Shown here piece after piece: positions 27,418 through 38,760 of a stretch of DNA of 64,000 bases. Made by a program: the position numbers and the translations under genes. Below the pieces are notes generated by a model. That model worked only from the letters and a program-made list of their open reading frames with translations, ran no database searches and was not told the origin of the DNA. Position 1 is the stretch's first letter. Every line of letters begins with the position of its first letter. This DNA is from Aquatica leii (lineage: Eukaryota > Arthropoda > Insecta > Coleoptera > Lampyridae), in NCBI GenBank assembly GCA_035610365.1, contig CM069432.1:170808035-170872034 (forward strand). The letters run 5' to 3'.

Positions 27418-30400
27418 ACAATTGTTCTTTTAGTGCACAAAACCATTGAAACGTACCGTGTAAAAAACGTTGTAACTATAAAGTCGTACGTGCTAAAATG
27501 AACAACACAGCAGAATCTCTATTTATCACTTTTAGTTTATACTAATAACGACATTTAAGTTACCATTTTGCTAAAATATAATTATGCTTGCGAAGGTCTA
27601 CGTCATTGACGTCGATTAATTAATATGAGATAACTGCTACATGTTCTTTACATTTAATAGTACGTAGTTGTATTGTATGTTACATGTGCTGTACTAATTT
27701 GTAGTTGTAAATGATTACAGCTGTCTAGTCTTTTTATTCAATACTCTATTTTTAAAACATAACATGATTTTACGAGTTAGTAGTAGTACTTAATAATTGT
27801 CTACATGTAAATAGGTAAATATACTAGGAATAACAAATACTGCAGTTAGAAATTCTTTATACAGTGTTATAGCAACAACTATGTAGTATTATGTAGATTG
27901 TATTGCATTTCTCTCAGTGTAGCGTTCCAGTTAGCCCCCGGATTTGTTTTGATTTTTAAGCACAATTAAAAATATTATTAGAACAATTTAGTACAAAACG
28001 AGCACAATTCACTACACTGGAATATGATTTAAAATATATAAAGCTTTTTAAAAGTCGACGCTAAGCTTTTAGAGTATTTAACTTTACAATTTGCTAGCGA
28101 TAAAAAAACTGACGATAGCGGTTAACATTTTTTCTTTACAAATTTAATTCATTTGTTTATATTTGTTTTTCATTCTATAAATACTCATTTAACGCATAGA
28201 TTTAAAGTTTAATTCAAAATGAGCCCGATTATGTGCAGATTATAAATGTCTTAAATTAAGATTTTTTTATTTGAAGGAAGTTACCAAAGATTTTATAGAT
28301 GTTAGCTCATAACTGACGTGTAAGAAGGTACAAAACGCAATCAGGTACACTGGGCTTTTAGTATGGATCGTTATTTTTGGTATTTACGCAACAAATTATA
28401 AGAATTTAGTCGTACGTTTTATTAGACCACCTATAATTTACATACCTTGGAATGAGCTTCAATCCGAATGTTATCTAAATGTTGATGTCATTAAACGTAA
28501 TTGGTTTGAATGCATATCACTTCTTAGAGAACGCAAACTTCGGAAGTTCTTTCAAAATCATCAAATTGCGTTTCAAGATTTTAGGAAAACAAATTTTTTG
28601 TTTTGACCATTGCAATGTGTATAATGTAACTTACAGACTAAACTTTTGTTTGTAAACTAATGTATTTTTCTAATTAACTGTGAGAATTACCAATCTTTAT
28701 CAACAAAATTAATTCAGACCATAAAAAATTATGTAATTTTTCATTGTGCAAAATTTCATTCAAATCCGTTCAGTATTTTCGCTGAAAACTTGAAACGGAG
28801 TTTAATATTACCAAGTATACGATGAGGCCAACCAGAAGCAAGTATGTATTTGGATAAAACGCAATAGTGAGAACTAGAAAATAAAAATATTTAACATCTA
28901 GAAACTTTTATTTAATTTATGAAATAAAAAGCAATACGTTTAAAAAATATTGATTAATTTATATTTGTAACTTAAATTACATTACAAATTTCTGTTTCTT
29001 TGCGATTTTTTGACTCAAAAATGTTTTTTAATAATAAAACCGTTAAGAAGATTACTATTTTAAAAAAATAGTTATTTGAAAAAAATCTATCGAATAAACA
29101 CATGAATGTGTCAAACTTTTAAATTTTTTAAATGTATAAGTTTTTTTTTCATTAATATTAAAACAGAACTACTAACAAAAATTAATTTTGATGCTAATTG
29201 CAATTTAAACTAGCGGACTTTTTTTAATTTTCTCATATTAAACTTTCATATTACTTTGCTCAAACTTTGCTGTAATAGTATAAAGATAGATACAACGTTT
29301 AAAATATTAAAGCTTTAAATATAACTTTCGGTACTTTATAAAGTCCGTTCTTTTAAATTAAGAGGATGGTAAGTTTCATTGAGTTTAAGTTCAAAACTTT
29401 TCACTTTTGATAGTAATTTACTTAACTTACAGATGCAAATAAAATAAAATATTAAAAAACTTAATTTGAAGTGTTGGTACGCTACAAACTTGAAAAATGC
29501 TAAAATATTTTTTTTTTAAATAACTTGATAATACGATGTAATATTAAACTTGATAGCTTTATTTACTTCAGTGTTGACTTTAAGTAAAATATTTCACTTC
29601 TGCCGATTCCAAATACAAATAAAATCCTTTGCGCTTGTAAAAGTAGTAACAATAAAAATAAACTCTTTACTAAGTGCAATAGTAATATCTCAACCCTATA
29701 GAAATACAGAAGCGTCAGTTGTTCTTAGTACTAGCTTTACTGTAAAATTTATGTCGTCTAATAGGGTAAATGCATTACTGTAATCAAGACACGATTCAAT
29801 TACAGCTTCTTTATTGTATATTCTCAAGTTGAAACAGCGCGGATTTAATATGCTATTTATTATTAAAACTTTTTGTTCGTTAAGCTGTTATTTATTAATT
29901 TATATTTTGTTACTTAAAACAAGTTAAATTAAAACTGAAACTAAATGATTTTATTACTATTTAATGAATTAAACAAAACGTAAATGTAAAAATATACTTA
30001 TAAGAATAATAAAAATATGTGTAACTCGTGAATAAACAAAGTAAAAAACCAAACAAACAACACGTGTCTATAAAAACCTATGGTATGAAAAGAAATAAAG
30101 AGTGTTAAAATCATTTAAGCTTATAAGTAGATTGTAAGAGTATTTATAGAAAATCTTTTAATATTTTCGGACGAATAGATAAAAAAAAATAAAAAAAAAA
30201 ACAATCTCTATATTTAGGTTTTCTTAACTAATCCATTACGACGATTAAAAACCAATTAAAAAAACTTGTGCACATATTTATTCTAACGGATTAGAATAAT
30301 TTTAACAATAACAGTTTATGCCAAAAATATACCATTTTTTTTAAAATTATTTTATTTAAACATACTTTAGTCCTTGTACTTACAACAGTTGTTTAAATGT

Positions 30401-30958
30401 TAGTTTAAGATTACTTAATTATGACGTATTTATAATTCAAAATAAAGTAACAGATAATTGTAAAGTTTTTTAATAAAATTACAGTAATTAAAATCGTTAT
30501 TATTTTAAGCATATTTTAAATAGTAATTAAATTATCAATATTCAGATTTAGTCAGACGCAATTTTTAAATAACTTATGTTTTTTAAATCATATTAAGTTG
30601 CTTAATTAACGATTAATATTTTTCAAATAGCGTTAAATACAATTTATTAATTCTAGTAAAACTTTTTGTATATTTTTTCTTGTTTTAAAACCGTTATTAT
30701 CAATAAATGCAAATTTAAATTACCTACTACTTAATAATAAAATATTATCTAGTTGTGGTTATCAATGTGCTACTGCCCAACCTAGTATCATACGTAATAA
30801 TGGTAGCCTGTACTACTACTATAAGTGTAGAAGTCTTTCGGGATCTCTTGAACTGTGGCGCTGTAATCAGTTTATGACAAAATATTGTTATCATCGGTCT
30901 TACAAACATTTGTTGTTGTATTTCTAATTAACAAGTATTCATTATTACTTATTTTTAT
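27418..30958. other. Non-coding AT-rich DNA
   Basis: No feature supported on either strand. Confidence 0.5.
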
Positions 30959-31226
30959 TTAACCTCTTCAATCCCATGTTGCCACATGCGGCAACAAGTA
31001 TTTACTCCTCCTGTATCCCAGGTTGCCTCAAGTGGCAACATGTTGTAATCTTTGTGTATAAGCTGGAATAATATCGCGGTCAAGAAGTTAGGCGCTGGGA
31101 TATGATATTTTATAGGAGGGACTTAGTTTTGATTGGTTTATTCAAGGTCAAACGCTATTACCGACCTGAACCGTACTTAATCGTTTCTCTTAGTATTAGA
31201 AGAGACTTGCTGAAGTAAAGAGTGTG

Positions 31227-32971
31227 TTATTGGATTATTTACGCGTTACGATTTCCGATTCGAGTGATTCAGATGCATTTGAAGATTCTGGTTCCGAATA
31301 TGTACCTAGTGACTATGATACAGATACGGAAAGTGACGATAGTGTTTCCAGTATTTCAGACGCCGATGATCAGCAATCTGTAGCTATGGGTAATTTCTCT
31401 GTTGTTGCAGATGCCTATATATATATTTTATACAGTTCGACATTTTTAGGATGAAAGAGCTACAAGCGTAGTGACTTTTTCTAGTTTATTCGAAGGTATT
31501 CATCCCTCTGTGGACTTAGAAGAAATGAAATTGGCTGAAAATTGCTTTACATCATTTCTGTCTAAAAAAATAGTTCAATGTTTATGTAATTGGACGAACG
31601 AGCGTGCCGGAATGTACCTTACAGAAAATGGTACTCAAAAAGTGTATGGTGTAATTTGGAAAGACGTCACAATACCCGAAATGTACGTATTTTTGTGTTT
31701 GAATTTATACATGGGAGTTGTTCGATATCCTACGATACGAGATTATTGGAGTTGCGATTTCTTGTTTTACGGTCCAAATATATTTACTGCACAGGTAATG
31801 AGCAGAAACAGATTTTTTGTTATTTTGAAGTTCCTGAGATTCAGTGATCCACAAGCCTTTATTGGAGGGAGACTCGTTTAGTTATGTTTTTTTCATATGT
31901 AAGGGAAAATTGCATGAACCTCATTGACCCAGGGGAAACAGTTGAAATAGATGAATGTTTATTATTATACAAAGGGCGACTACATTTTAAACAATTCATC
32001 AAGTCAAAGCGTGCACGTTTTGGTATAAAAATGTTTTCTGCCTGCCCTAGTAATTCAAATTTACGGGGGTACACTTATAATTTTTCTATGTACTTTGGAA
32101 AAAACATCTATAATACCGATCATATTCTCGGATCCCAAAGTCTTACAATATCTGAAAGAATTGTAGTGTTTTTGTCTCAGGAACTGTTAGAACACGGACG
32201 AGAAATAATACTGGATAACTGGTACATGTCTTTGCGGCTGGCGGAGTTTCTACTTACAAAGAACACTTACGTAACTGGTACTATACGAACTAATAGAGGC
32301 GTACCTAAAGAACTAGTAGAAACACTACTTGAGCAATTCTAAACATGCTTTGTGCGAAAATACGATGTTTTGATTGCTAGGTACAGAGATGAAAGAGACG
32401 TTTACGTTTTGAGCACTAAACTGACAGCAGGATTTGCAGAAAGTTCGCTATCAAAAGTCAGTCGCTCGTCACATGTCAATCCAGAAGCCATCAGTTATTG
32501 AGCACTACAATAAAAATATGGGTGGATGCGGTAGACCAAGATATTGAACCCTACGACTGCACACGAAAAAGTTACAGCTGGTTTAAAAAAATGGGGTTAC
32601 ATATAGTTCAGCTCATGGTTTTAAATGGAAAGGTATTTTATTCGCACGCTCACGGGAAAGATATAAGCGTTTTAGAATTTACAAAACTTTTGATTGATGG
32701 TCTTCTTGGAAAATGTTCACCTGGATATATAAAAATAAAGCAGAAATACGAAAAGAGAAAAAATAAAAAAGAAACAGACAAAAAACACTTGTTTAGCTCT
32801 ACAGCCATGGAAGGTGGATCTTGACGTAAAAGAAGAACATGTAGAGTATGCTACCAAACCGGAAAGAAGAGAAAATATACAACAAATTTATGTGGTACTT
32901 GCCCAAATGCTCCGATATATTTATGCTCTAGGGAGCATTTTGACGAATACCATGACTATAATCAACAGTGA
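31227..32971 (+). pseudogene. piggyBac transposase (DDE_Tnp_1_7) pseudogene
   Basis: Cut-and-paste transposase fragments in order: an acidic N-terminus (SDSSDSDAFEDSGSEYVPS), then FEGIHPSVDLEEM, NLYMGVVRYPTIRDYW, IDECLLLYKGR (first catalytic Asp), LDNWYMSLRLAEFL (second), VDAVDQDIEPY (third), and a C-terminal cysteine-rich finger at 32840-32971 (CRVCYQTGKK... ending in HFDEYHDYN). The three catalytic aspartates are present. A short intron at 31380-31449 (GTAGCT...TTTTAG) would join the acidic part in phase, but this is a guess. The frame is broken near 31870, near 32340 and between 32500 and 32840, and the start codon is not ATG, so it is inactive. Confidence 0.85.
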
Positions 32972-33094
32972 TATTTTTTTTATTGCACTACACTGTTTTC
33001 ATTCATTCTTTGATTTGATAAACAAGTAGTAAGTATTTGTAATCCCATGTTTGCTGACTTTTTTGTTTTTTTTTTCTCATCAAAATATAAAAAA

Positions 33095-33350
33095 TTATGT
33101 TTTGGCCTTCACCGCCACTGTTTTTTTTGTTTTTTCTTGCTTGAGATTATAAGATTATTTTGTTTGTATTCTAGAAATAAATTTAAGTTTTTTTGTATTC
33201 GTTTTCTTTAGTCATAAAAAAATCATGTTTTGTCCTTGTACGCCACTGTTTTTTTTGTTTTTTCTTGCTTGAGATTATGAGATTATTTTGTTTGTATTCT
33301 AGAAATAAATTTAAGTTTTTTTGTATTCGTTTTCTTTAGTCATAATTTAA
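33095..33350. repeat. Tandem duplication, 128-bp period
   Basis: Two nearly identical copies containing CGCCACTGTTTTTTTTG and TTCTAGAAATAAATTTAAG, with a partial third start near 33368. It lies in the 3' non-coding part of the piggyBac element. Confidence 0.8.
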
Positions 33351-33542
33351 AAAAAAACCAATAGTAACGCCACTGGACAAAATAAACAATAATCACACCA
33401 CTCTTACACCAAAAAAATATTTTTTCTTTGCATATAAATCAATATTATGTAGAAAAAAATAATTTTTAAAAAGTGTTTGTTTTCACCAAATCGGGGATAG
33501 TACAGGTTACTTAAGAATTCGATCTGGGCTTGAAGGGGTTAA

Positions 33543-34874
33543 TATATAAATATCCGATTATTTTTAAATTATTAAAATTTTTTGTTAACGTGTTTGTCTT
33601 TTAAATGGACTAACGTTTTTGAGATTCACTTGGCCCAATCAGCATTACTATCAATTTATTGACATCCGAGTCTCACTGTAATGGAAATATTTTGATACAA
33701 AATTTTTGGTACGACTTTCATAGATAGCTCGGTGATTGATACGCGCTGCTCTTGTTGTCAATGCATCATTCTGTTATAAATTCAACGCAAAAATTTTAAC
33801 GCTCAAAGCATCAATTTAGTTCATACAAAATTCATGAAAACGTTATACATACCTTTTCATATTGGCCGTTTTGCAAACGTTGCATAATATTTTTCTGGGA
33901 AATTATTAATGTGAAGATGGCAGTTTGTTTAGTACTATGATAGAAATCGAATATGTGTAGTTATTAATTTAATCCATTGTGTATTTTACGCATAATGTAA
34001 CAGGCGTTTTTTTGTTTAAATTAAGAAGAATTACTTTTTACTTTTTGATTGTCATTAAAGGAAACATTGTTTGAATATTTTGTATAGAATTAGAATACGT
34101 AGGCTTTAACCTTATGGTTATGTTAAAAAACGCAAACCTGACATGAACTGATATTTATGATACAGTATAAAAGAATACCTGCAGAAATGTAAAATAAGCG
34201 TTTTGATATCTTTGACCGTAGACGAAAAAGGAAATGCGGGGATGAGTCCAGCTCGAGCTTGAGAAAAGATAGGTGCTTTTGCACGCTAGCGGCGAAGTTA
34301 CTAAAAGTTACCAATTTGCGTATTTAAATTTGTGAAAATGCGAATGAAGTAATGTTAAATTTCATCGAACAAGAGACACTACAAAAATGATTTAAGTGCG
34401 GGCATCTAATTAATATAAACGACTGCCTATTATCGTGGAATCAAAATCGCCAGGTGTGTTATGAAAATAGTCAAGTTGTTATATGACTTGGTTTTTTTGT
34501 TTTTTGTGTTGTGGAACTGAAACTTGTGTGTATTGTTTTTCCTGATACATAATTAAAAAAGAAACCGATGTGAATTCGACTTAGAGGGAACCAATAGCTG
34601 CAATATCGTCGGCACGAGCTCGCAAACGTATTTCTAAATTAATATTGAAGTTTGTTTTATTTTGTTTCTGTAAAAATTAAATGCATTTACGTAGGAATCA
34701 ATTAAATTGTTTGAATTTATAGATATTAACTGTAATAAACGAATTTAGGTGGATTGCTTTTATAGATTTTTTTAATTATCACGGATTTGTAAAGACAGTA
34801 AAAATGTAATTGGTTTCAAAACGACGCCAAATGAAAGTCAAGTAACCTTTTCAAACCTACAGGGGTATTCAAAT
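33543..34874. other. Non-coding DNA between piggyBac and Maverick
   Basis: No gene or repeat supported. Confidence 0.5.
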
Positions 34875-34880
34875 GAAAAA
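34875..34880. repeat. Maverick target-site duplication, left
   Basis: GAAAAA, identical to 50483-50488. Confidence 0.9.
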
Positions 34881-34951
34881 AGTAGAAAGGGGCCAGCTTC
34901 CCCTCCCCTTTTTTACTTTCACAGACGTCACACGACCTCGAAGGAAACGTA
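34881..34951 (+). repeat. Maverick left terminal inverted repeat
   Basis: Seventy-one bp matching the reverse complement of 50412-50482 with two mismatches and no gap. Starts AGTAGAAAGGGG. Confidence 0.95.
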
Positions 34952-35009
34952 TGCGAGCTATTTTACTTTTTCCACATTTACGGTTTTTGACATTCTTCCC
35001 CGCTAAAGA

Positions 35010-35017
35010 TATAAAAG
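35010..35017 (+). promoter_or_regulatory. TATA box of the first Maverick gene
   Basis: TATAAAAG about 70 bp before the ATG at 35087. The same octamer stands at a similar distance before the polymerase gene. Confidence 0.6.
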
Positions 35018-35086
35018 CACGTCTATAATAAACATTATTTAGTTTATGTTAACGATTCTAACCAGTACTTCATTTTAAAAGTTGTG

Positions 35087-35878
35087 ATGGCAGCACATCG
35101 AGATGTAAAGAAATTTGAACCCTATTTTAAACGCCAAGATTGGAAGAAAAACTATAGATCACCAGCATCGCCAGTGTACGTACCTACCAATAAAGATTAC
35201 ACTTTGTTTAAAGAAGCCAAAAAGTCATACGGTATCGACAGCTCAGAAGATAAATCAAAATTAGAAGTACGCGAAAAACACGAATTGTTTAATGAGGTAT
35301 CTATTCCATTAAATCACAGTTATTCAAAAATTGCGCGTCTAGGAATAGATGTTTACAGTGGTTTCAGACCTTGTCTGAAAATAATAAAGTCCGGTTTTAA
35401 TTCGGGGGTTTACTTCACGTTACCACAATTTACCGAGTTTGTAAGTGTATTGGATAACATGATAGAAGACTTGGGTCACAAAGATGTGGGTAAATATGAC
35501 CTGGAAAATTATATAGTGCACACAACTGATGTGAACGCTGTTCGATTTGTGCCTAAAAATGTGGAAGAAAAATTTCAATTGTATGTAGGCCTTAGTTCGT
35601 TACAAGCTATTAGAAAAATGAAATCTTATTTTACGTCACTACTAAGCGACCGAGAAAACTGTGACTGTCCTTTTCAAGAATTTATATACGATGTGGTAAA
35701 TTTTGTCGATGCAAAGAAAAAACAAGAAGCCTGTTATGAAGATTTCGTAGAAGTTCTCAAAAAAAAGTATAACAAAAATTTTATGTTATTCGAATTAGTT
35801 CACAAATTTCCAAATTTTATTAACATTACGGTAAAGGATTATATGGAAACATATGACGACCGTTTTTTGTATAAATAA
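35087..35878 (+). CDS. Maverick protein of unknown function, 263 aa
   Basis: An intact frame; the ATG at 35087 is preferred because it is the first ATG after the TATA box. The product is hydrophilic and lysine-rich, with FEPYFKRQDWKKNYRSPASP near the N-terminus, a central region with GVYFTLPQFTEFVSVL, and a C-terminal half with many Lys, Glu and Tyr. No signal peptide, membrane segment or known catalytic motif is seen. It has its own TATA box and polyadenylation signals (AATAAA from 35914), so it appears to be a separate transcription unit ahead of the ATPase. It is not one of the core genes I can name. A role in DNA binding or in the particle is possible but not shown. Confidence 0.75.
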   Translation: MAAHRDVKKFEPYFKRQDWKKNYRSPASPVYVPTNKDYTLFKEAKKSYGIDSSEDKSKLEVREKHELFNEVSIPLNHSYSKIARLGIDVYSGFRPCLKIIKSGFNSGVYFTLPQFTEFVSVLDNMIEDLGHKDVGKYDLENYIVHTTDVNAVRFVPKNVEEKFQLYVGLSSLQAIRKMKSYFTSLLSDRENCDCPFQEFIYDVVNFVDAKKKQEACYEDFVEVLKKKYNKNFMLFELVHKFPNFINITVKDYMETYDDRFLYK

Positions 35879-35950
35879 TTTAGTATTTAACTATAATTAC
35901 ATGTAGGTAATACAATAAATATAACCAATAAAAATAAAGATTTTCTTTCA

Positions 35951-35958
35951 TATATAAA
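35951..35958 (+). promoter_or_regulatory. TATA box upstream of the ATPase
   Basis: TATATAAA about 55 bp before the ATG at 36011, just after the polyadenylation signals of the preceding gene. It is the last TATA-like box I noted on the plus strand before the seven tightly packed genes. Confidence 0.55.
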
Positions 35959-36010
35959 ACTTGTTTTATTTTGAACGCAGTTAGTCTTCGTTAAGATATC
36001 GATCATTAAC

Positions 36011-36670
36011 ATGTATCAATTTCAGCATCCTTTCTCAGCAATTGTTGCAGGACCCTCTGGTTGTGGTAAATCTTACTTTATTGTAAACTTTATAAAAAAT
36101 ATGAATGTTTGTGAGACTAAATTTGAAAACGTCATATGGTTTTATGATGAGTGGCAACCGTTGTATAAAGATTTGCCAAAAATAAAATTTCAAAAAGGAT
36201 TACCGTCTATGGATGCGTTTGATGGAAGAGAACCTAACTTAATAATCATTGACGATTTAATGCGCGAAACCAACAGCGCTGTTGTGGATATATTTACTAA
36301 AGGTTGTCATCATAGAAACCTCAGCGTATTTTTCCTAACTCAAAACGTTTTTCACCAAGGTAAAGAACAACGCGACATATCATTAAATGCCCATTACATA
36401 ATTCTATTTAAAAATCCACGAGATAAAGCCCAAATAAAACATTTAACGAGGCAAGTATACCCGGAAAACCCAAAGTTTTTAGAAGAAGCTTATAACGATG
36501 CAACATCGAATCCACATGGATATCTACTTTTTGATTTAAAACAGGGTACGCCTGACATTGTACGTTTTAGAACATCAATTTTTAACGAAGACGGCGCATG
36601 CTACATTTACATTCCTAAAAAAGGGTTTAAATACACAAGTTCAGATAAATTTGACATCATTCAATCATAA
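36011..36670 (+). CDS. DNA-packaging ATPase (A32/FtsK-HerA type), 219 aa
   Basis: Predicted motor that drives element DNA into capsids, homologous to the A32-like ATPases of nucleocytoplasmic DNA viruses, virophages and other Polintons. Walker A is GPSGCGKS (residues 14-21) and Walker B is LIIIDD (77-82). FFLTQNVFHQG and NAHYIILFKNPRDK further on are the family's conserved polar motifs. The frame is intact and of usual length. Its stop overlaps the next start (TAATG at 36668-36672), the first of six near-overlapping junctions. Confidence 0.95.
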   Translation: MYQFQHPFSAIVAGPSGCGKSYFIVNFIKNMNVCETKFENVIWFYDEWQPLYKDLPKIKFQKGLPSMDAFDGREPNLIIIDDLMRETNSAVVDIFTKGCHHRNLSVFFLTQNVFHQGKEQRDISLNAHYIILFKNPRDKAQIKHLTRQVYPENPKFLEEAYNDATSNPHGYLLFDLKQGTPDIVRFRTSIFNEDGACYIYIPKKGFKYTSSDKFDIIQS

Positions 36671-36999
36671 TGACTAACGTACTCAGTAAACATGCTGAAC
36701 TTCTACGGGCTTTGACAAAATTAGGACCTAATGAGCGACAAGCTTTGCTAAAGTGTGCCAGCGATAAGCAAATACATTGTATCTGTGAATGCATCTACAA
36801 TACTTTAAAAGGAAAAGTTCCATTGTCAGGAACGCAGAAGAGACGGCTCTCTCGTCATAAAAACACGTTGAGACGAATAGTAAAACAAGGAGAATCCATT
36901 AAAAAGAAAAAACAGATTTTATTACAACAAGGAGGCGCATTTCTACCGTTTCTCTTAGCACCCTTAATTAGCGGTGTGTTAGGAAGTCTTTTTAACTAA
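36670..36999 (+). CDS. Small basic Maverick protein with hydrophobic C-terminus, 109 aa
   Basis: The N-terminal half has a helical, Leu-rich part with several cysteines (CASDKQIHCICECIY). The middle is strongly basic (KRRLSRHKNTLRRIVKQ, KKKKQ), and the end is a glycine-led hydrophobic segment, GGAFLPFLLAPLISGVLGSLF (residues 88-108). This layout recurs in Mavericks and related adenovirus-like elements. A DNA-condensing or membrane-active virion component, comparable in style to adenovirus core or pVI-type proteins, is inference. It starts inside the ATPase stop and ends one base before the next ATG. Confidence 0.85.
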   Translation: MTNVLSKHAELLRALTKLGPNERQALLKCASDKQIHCICECIYNTLKGKVPLSGTQKRRLSRHKNTLRRIVKQGESIKKKKQILLQQGGAFLPFLLAPLISGVLGSLFN

Positions 37000-37000
37000 T

Positions 37001-37702
37001 ATGGAACACGCTAAAAAGATGATTATTGTTCCCCCGGAATTAATACAGCGGTTAAAAACTAATCCCGAACCTACGCAAAACAATGTGTTGTCAGAGCTGG
37101 ACATCGAAATGAACAAAGTTTTAAATTCAAAACTGTCAGACCACGATAAATGGAATATGTACAATCAGATTCTTCAAAGGTATTTACATTTTGTCGGAGA
37201 AATTCGACAGCCTGTTAGCATTTCAGTTGAAGATGAAAAAATCACAAAGATGACGGATTCTGATATAATAAACACGTTACCTCCTACATACAAGAAAAAA
37301 GCGGAAAACTTTTTAAGGATTTTGAATACTTCAGGAGACATAGTATGGGATAAGAATGGAGTTGTAACAATAAAAGGAGAAAATATACCATCTTCGAATA
37401 TTATTGATTTGGTGCATGACGCTATAAGACCGAGAAAAACTAGCAGTCCTAAAGGCTGGCAACAGCTTGCATCTTATATGAAAGAAATTAACTTTCCGCA
37501 GGAACTTATTGGAAATTTAAAACGTCGAGGTGTTTCACAAACTAGAAACGAGCAACTAGCGGTAACTTCGCCACTTAGAAGTGATCAAAGTTTTGCGCCA
37601 AACTATGATGGTGATGATGAGTTGAGGCAGTTAGTAGCTGAAACCCCGAGAAGATCGAACCGCAGGTCAAGAGTTTTAAACTGGGAATCTTTCAAACTTT
37701 GA
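37001..37702 (+). CDS. Conserved Maverick protein, 233 aa, function unknown
   Basis: Intact, mostly helical and charged. The N-terminal half contains MIIVPPELIQRLKTNPEP and LDIEMNKVLNSKLSDHDKW, a pattern I recognise as recurring in Mavericks next to the integrase. The centre has TLPPTYKKKAENFLRIL and DKNGVVTIKGENIP. The C-terminus is basic and low-complexity (TPRRSNRRSRVLNW). No catalytic motif. Position between small virion-like genes and integrase suggests a structural or scaffold role, which is inference. Gap to the neighbouring genes is 1 nt before and 2 nt after. Confidence 0.85.
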   Translation: MEHAKKMIIVPPELIQRLKTNPEPTQNNVLSELDIEMNKVLNSKLSDHDKWNMYNQILQRYLHFVGEIRQPVSISVEDEKITKMTDSDIINTLPPTYKKKAENFLRILNTSGDIVWDKNGVVTIKGENIPSSNIIDLVHDAIRPRKTSSPKGWQQLASYMKEINFPQELIGNLKRRGVSQTRNEQLAVTSPLRSDQSFAPNYDGDDELRQLVAETPRRSNRRSRVLNWESFKL

Positions 37703-37704
37703 TA

Positions 37705-38760
37705 ATGGACACCGTATATTACGATCCAGCTCACGTTAGCGGCTTTGCGGGTGCAAATGATTTATTTCAATCAGTAAAGTATAAACATAATCGTCCCAGT
37801 GTTGAAAAATGGCTACAACAACAAGAATCGTATACTATACATAAACCTAATAAAAAACGGTTTCCTAGAAACAAATACATTGTAAACAATATGTTTGAAT
37901 TATGGCAGGCTGATTTATGTGATATGCAAAGTTTGAAAAAATATAACGACAACTATAATTACATTATAACCGTAATTGACGTATTCAGTAAAAAGGCTTG
38001 GGCTAGACCACTAAAAACTAAAACAGCTAAAAACGTTATTGATGCGTTTGCAGATATTTTTAAAGAATGTCAAAATTATCCTTTAAACATTCAAACGGAT
38101 AAAGGGAAAGAATTTGTGGCAAAAACTGTACAAAGTTTTTTTAAAGAACACGAGATTAATTTTTATGTTACTAACAACCCTGATGTTAAAGCCGCTGTAG
38201 TTGAGCGATTTAATAGAACTCTTAAAACCAGAATGTGGCGTTATTTTACTTATTCCAATTCGTATCGATACGTTGATGTGTTACAAAATTTATTATTGTC
38301 TTATAATAATAGATATCATCGAAGCATTAAAATGGCACCCAATGATGTAAATGATTCAAATATTTTACAAGTTTGGCAAAACCTGTATAGCAGTGGAGTT
38401 GGAGTAGAACGAATATCCAAATATAAAGTCGGTCAACATGTAAGGATTAGTAGAACTAAACAGATCTTTGAGAAGGGTTATACAACAAATTGGAGCGAAG
38501 AAGTGTTTAAAATAAGTGAAGTTATTAACCGAAAACCTCCTGTTTACCGAGTTGTTGATTTAAATAGCGAACCAATTGAAGGAACATTTTATGAAGAAGA
38601 ATTACAACTTATTACAATTAATAGTGACACAAGATATAAAATTGATAAAGTGTTGAAAGAAAAAGGCCGCGGAATAAATAAACAGTATTTTGTAAAGTGG
38701 CAAGGATATAGCGATAAATTTAATTCTTGGGTTCTATCGAACGAATTGCAACAATTATGA
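37705..38760 (+). CDS. Retroviral-type integrase with chromodomain (RVE-INT), 351 aa
   Basis: Catalyses integration of the element ends and makes the 6-bp target duplication. The rve core begins at about residue 64 (ELWQADLCDM). The catalytic triad is D70, D132 (QTDKGKEF) and E167 (AAVVERFNR). VIDVFSKKAWARPLKTKTA lies between the first two. A C-terminal chromodomain spans roughly residues 305-351 (YKIDKVLKEKG, YFVKWQGYSDKFNSW) and may steer target choice through histone marks. No N-terminal HHCC zinc site is evident. The first in-frame ATG is at 37705. The frame is intact, so the integrase could still be made. Its stop overlaps the next start as ATGA (38757-38760). Confidence 0.96.
   Translation: MDTVYYDPAHVSGFAGANDLFQSVKYKHNRPSVEKWLQQQESYTIHKPNKKRFPRNKYIVNNMFELWQADLCDMQSLKKYNDNYNYIITVIDVFSKKAWARPLKTKTAKNVIDAFADIFKECQNYPLNIQTDKGKEFVAKTVQSFFKEHEINFYVTNNPDVKAAVVERFNRTLKTRMWRYFTYSNSYRYVDVLQNLLLSYNNRYHRSIKMAPNDVNDSNILQVWQNLYSSGVGVERISKYKVGQHVRISRTKQIFEKGYTTNWSEEVFKISEVINRKPPVYRVVDLNSEPIEGTFYEEELQLITINSDTRYKIDKVLKEKGRGINKQYFVKWQGYSDKFNSWVLSNELQQL

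Larger units (their letters stand above)
30963..33538 (+). mobile_element. piggyBac-family DNA transposon, broken
   Basis: The element is flanked by TTAA at 30959-30962 and 33539-33542, the target site of piggyBac elements. The ends are inverted repeats: CCTCTTCAATCCCA on the left and the reverse complement of TGGGCTTGAAGGGG on the right, with two mismatches in 14. Just inside the left end are two palindromes, GTTGCC-N6-GGCAAC (near 30979 and 31021), plausible transposase-binding sites. Inside lies one transposase pseudogene on the plus strand. A 128-bp tandem duplication sits in the 3' part. Length about 2.58 kb, normal for the family. Confidence 0.9.

Noticed and set aside
31590..31847. Second plus-strand frame inside the piggyBac transposase
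   Set aside because: Shadow of the transposase frame, which carries the family motifs.
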